From contig JACMKW010000480.1 of the NCBI GenBank assembly GCA_014379885.1, forward strand, positions 1 through 7,871: a DNA stretch of 7,871 nt. Reading direction: 5' to 3'. This DNA is from Rhizobacter sp. Lineage in GTDB: Bacteria > Pseudomonadota > Gammaproteobacteria > Burkholderiales > Burkholderiaceae. The translations under genes were made by a program, and so were the position numbers. Shown one piece after another: positions 6,044 to 7,871 of this stretch. Under the pieces are notes generated by a model. It ran no database searches and had not been told where the DNA came from. It saw nothing but the letters and a program-made list of their open reading frames with translations. Numbering within the stretch: position 1 is the first letter of the stretch; every line of letters starts with the position of its first letter.

Positions 6044-6876
6044 TGAACCCGCGCGTCACCCACCCCACCTCGCCCTCACCACTGGTGCTGGACTCACCGC
6101 ACAGCGGCACCGACTACCCCGCTGACTTCGCCTACGAGTGCCCCTTCGAACACCTGCGGAGGGCCGAAGACTGTTTTGTGGACCAGCTGTTCGCCTTCGG
6201 CCCGGCGCTGGGCGCGACGCTGATTGCCGCGCCCTTTCCGCGCAGCTACATCGACGTCAACCGCGCGCCCGACGACATCGACCCTGCCCTGCTGGCGCCC
6301 GAAGAGCGCCGCGGCCTTGCGCCCTCGGTCAAATCAGAGCTCGGCATGGGCCTGGTGTGGCGGCTGCTCGACGGCAGCGAGCCCATCTATGCGCAGCCGC
6401 TCACCCGCGCCGAGATCGACGCACGCATCGAGCGCTGCTGGCACCCGTACCACGCGGCCGTGGCACAGGCCGTGGATGCCGCGCACCAGCGCCACGGCCA
6501 CTCGATCCACATCAACTGCCACTCGATGCCCTCGCACTCGCGCTTCTACCCGGCGGCGCTGGGCCACACGATGCCGTTCGACTTTCTCGTCGGCGACCGC
6601 GATGGCAGCACGGCCTCACCCGCACTCACGCAGCGCGTGGCGGCCTTCCTGCGCGCGCAAGGCTTCGTGGTGGGTGTGAATGAAATCTTCAAAGGCGTCG
6701 AACTCGTGCGCCGCCATGGCGCGCCGCCCGCACGGCGCCACGCCATCCAGCTCGAAGTGAACAAGAAGCTCTACATGAATGAGGCGCGGCACACCGCACA
6801 CGACGGGTTCGCTCCCACGCAGGCCGTGTTGCAACGTTTGCTGGAACACGTTCTGGCCCACGAATGCGCTGAATAA
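6043..6876 (+). CDS. N-formylglutamate amidohydrolase family protein
   Basis: A 277-aa enzyme of the FGase family (HutG-type deformylase, N-formylglutamate to glutamate plus formate). Visible landmarks are LDSPHSGTDYP (16-26), AEDCFVDQLF (41-50), SYIDVNR (68-74), WHPYH (133-137), HINCHSMP (156-163), GDRDGS (184-189) and IQLEVNKKLYMNE (235-247). The His and acidic residues in the SPHSG and NCHSMP motifs are the expected metal or catalytic ligands. Two motifs differ from those I remember as usual: HINCHSMP rather than a DCHSMP form, and FKGVELVRRHG rather than a KGGYITRHYG form. ATG 6043 shares its first base with the Bug stop (TGATG), indicating translational coupling; the frame is open upstream to 5818, but that stretch lies inside the Bug gene. 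No hutH, hutU or hutI is nearby, so a role in histidine breakdown is not shown, and another N-acyl or amide substrate is possible. Confidence 0.92.
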   Translation: MNPRVTHPTSPSPLVLDSPHSGTDYPADFAYECPFEHLRRAEDCFVDQLFAFGPALGATLIAAPFPRSYIDVNRAPDDIDPALLAPEERRGLAPSVKSELGMGLVWRLLDGSEPIYAQPLTRAEIDARIERCWHPYHAAVAQAVDAAHQRHGHSIHINCHSMPSHSRFYPAALGHTMPFDFLVGDRDGSTASPALTQRVAAFLRAQGFVVGVNEIFKGVELVRRHGAPPARRHAIQLEVNKKLYMNEARHTAHDGFAPTQAVLQRLLEHVLAHECAE

Positions 6877-6951
6877 CCCTCATCGAAACTTGTCATAAAA
6901 GCGCGTATTCGCACAGATAGCAGGTGGATTCAAACGCCACGCAGGCAAGCT

Positions 6952-7028
6952 CCAAGTTGAATTGAAACGAGCTGCAACCAAATCAGCAGGTACGTTCAAT
7001 TCATGCACGGGGAAACACCTGAACTTGG
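6952..7028. repeat. Nested inverted repeats (possible RNA structure or operator)
   Basis: The outer arms are CCAAGTT (6952-6958) and AACTTGG (7022-7028). The inner arms are TGAATTGAA (6958-6966) and TTCAATTCA (6995-7003), perfect over nine bases and extendable by CG/CG (6968-6969 with 6993-6994) if one A is bulged. One base, T6958, is shared by the two pairings, so a folded form would use one of them at the junction. The structure would lie in the leader of the 7200 gene if transcription starts upstream. Confidence 0.4.
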
Positions 7029-7040
7029 CACCTTTTGGGA

Positions 7041-7066
7041 CATCTGAACCACCCATCTGAAGGACC
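7041..7066. repeat. Two-copy 13-base tandem repeat
   Basis: CATCTGAACCACC is followed directly by CATCTGAAGGACC; 11 of 13 positions match, and the first eight are identical. It lies between the nested inverted repeat and the next gene. It could be a pair of protein-binding sites or chance. Confidence 0.35.
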
Positions 7067-7187
7067 GTGATTTTTTACAGCATGTGCGTTCTATCTAAGC
7101 GCCACATCGCAATCGAACATGCCGTCATGCCATCGCACCATTCATCCACACAAACGTCGATGGCTTCCGGAAGAAACTCGCTTTCAC

Positions 7188-7193
7188 AGAGGG
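7188..7193 (+). promoter_or_regulatory. Ribosome binding site that fixes the 7200 start
   Basis: AGAGGG lies six bases before ATG 7200. It supports this start over the in-frame ATG at 7119, which has no purine-rich site. Confidence 0.6.
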
Positions 7194-7199
7194 TCCAGC

Positions 7200-7799
7200 A
7201 TGTACGAATCAACGAATCCCGCGGTCAAGCCACAGAGTGACCAAGCCGTTTACTCGATCGAGAACGACGACACCCTGAGCCGACTCATTGCCCTCTTCCT
7301 GCACAACCGGTTGTTCGGCAACGCCAGCAAGAGCAGCACCTCGCTGCAGCAGCTGGGTTGGCAAGACAGCCTGGTCACCGAGATGAGCGCCATGCCCATC
7401 GACGACGTGGCCAAGATCCTGAGCGGCTCCAGCGCCTGCGTGGGTGTCGTGTTTGACCACCGCAAGGCAGCAGCCGTGGTGCACTCGTACCGCGCCCTGA
7501 AGCGTGACGAGAGCGAGCTCGACTACTTCATTCTCAACGGCGCCACACCCGCACTGATCCGCACCCTGTTCCCGAAGGTCAGCGCACGTGTGGTCACCGA
7601 GCACCGCAAACAAATGGGCTGCGAATCGCGTGGTGGCCGACCGCCGCTGCCCGACGCCGAAACCACCTACGCCATCTACCGCTGCTGGCAGGCCCTGACG
7701 GCGCAAGAGTCCAGCCTGCGTGCGCGCTACCGGCGCCTGAAAGAGCACTTTCCGGTGCATTCGCTGGCCACGCTGTGTGCAGCCATCGAAAGCAACTGA
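7200..7799 (+). CDS. Unrecognised 199-aa protein with possible DNA-binding helix-turn-helix
   Basis: I do not recognise this protein with confidence. From ATG 7200 it is 199 aa, soluble, with no signal peptide or membrane segment. Residues about 20-110 are mostly predicted helical (SRLIALFLHNRLFG; MPIDDVAKIL; AVVHSYRALKRDESELDYFI). Residues about 110-160 look like a helix-turn-helix followed by a proline-rich link: NGATPALIRTLFPKVSARVV, then EHRKQMGC and GGRPPLPDAETTYAIYRCW. A final helical part has ARYRRLKEHFPVHSLATL. The middle part faintly recalls the FlhC flagellar activator (LGARLQML, then an HTH, a Gly/Pro-rich stretch and a Trp-containing helix) and the DUF2857 family of integrative elements. 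I draw these by eye, and either could be wrong. G/C-rich third positions and a good ribosome site support real coding. It is likely a regulator; its target is unknown. Confidence 0.85.
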   Translation: MYESTNPAVKPQSDQAVYSIENDDTLSRLIALFLHNRLFGNASKSSTSLQQLGWQDSLVTEMSAMPIDDVAKILSGSSACVGVVFDHRKAAAVVHSYRALKRDESELDYFILNGATPALIRTLFPKVSARVVTEHRKQMGCESRGGRPPLPDAETTYAIYRCWQALTAQESSLRARYRRLKEHFPVHSLATLCAAIESN

Positions 7800-7871
7800 C
7801 CCGGCCTCGGTTTCAGCGCTGCTTGGCGCAATTCAACGCTGAAGCGACCAGTCCACGCTGCCGGGCCGACC

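Larger units (their letters stand above)
6877..7199. other. Gene-free intergenic region with lower GC and repeats
   Basis: This 323-base gap separates the amidohydrolase stop from the next start and is visibly richer in A and T than the rest. I see no convincing gene. An ATG at 7119 in frame with the next gene is possible, but it lacks a ribosome site and its predicted extension is Arg/His-rich and unconvincing. The gap holds a nested inverted repeat (6952-7028), a 13-base tandem repeat (7041-7066) and a T6 run (7071-7076) with no strong hairpin before it. No confident sigma-70 promoter pair was found: TTTACA at 7074-7079 lacks a properly spaced -10. Confidence 0.6.

Noticed and set aside
7074..7097. 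Possible sigma-70 promoter TTTACA ... TATCTA before the 7200 gene
   Set aside because: The spacing is only 12 bases and the -10 match is poor.

Overview
The window looks like chromosomal DNA from a high-GC betaproteobacterium, probably order Burkholderiales and close to the Comamonadaceae. This is inferred from the strong G/C bias at third codon positions, a periplasmic Bug-type (TctC) solute receptor paired with a GcvA-like LysR regulator, and a hairpin-rich intergenic element between convergent genes. No rRNA, tRNA, CRISPR array, transposase or phage gene is visible.

Layout, left to right. (1) Positions 2-661 (+) hold the C-terminal part of an FMN/[3Fe-4S] glutamate-synthase-family protein, cut by the window edge. 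(2) Positions 769-1416 (+) encode a NarL/FixJ-type response regulator whose receiver lacks the usual lysine and part of the acidic pocket. (3) A hairpin-rich intergenic element at 1421-1482 separates it from a convergent YibF-like glutathione S-transferase at 1524-2141 (-). (4) Divergent from the GST lies a pair of paralogous AraC-family regulators, about 2326-3231 and 3228-4082 (+), joined by a 4-base ATGA stop/start overlap. (5) A GcvA-like LysR regulator at 4096-4986 (-) ends 13 bases from the second AraC gene and is divergent from (6) a Bug/TctC receptor at 5081-6043 (+), which overlaps by one base with (7) an N-formylglutamate-amidohydrolase-family enzyme at 6043-6876 (+). (8) A less GC-rich, gene-free stretch at 6877-7199 carries a nested inverted repeat and a short tandem repeat. 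It leads into (9) an unrecognised 199-aa protein at 7200-7799 (+) with a possible helix-turn-helix.

The clearest functional unit is LysR / Bug receptor / amidohydrolase. The regulator probably responds to a carboxylate or N-acyl amino acid bound by the periplasmic receptor, and the enzyme probably hydrolyses the imported compound; substrate and transporter are not shown in the window. The second unit is the translationally coupled AraC pair, with no obvious structural-gene target except possibly the divergent GST. Most of the window is ordinary accessory-type betaproteobacterial chromosome. The points most worth a second look are the coupled AraC paralogues, the atypical receiver, and the unrecognised 7200-7799 gene with its structured upstream region.
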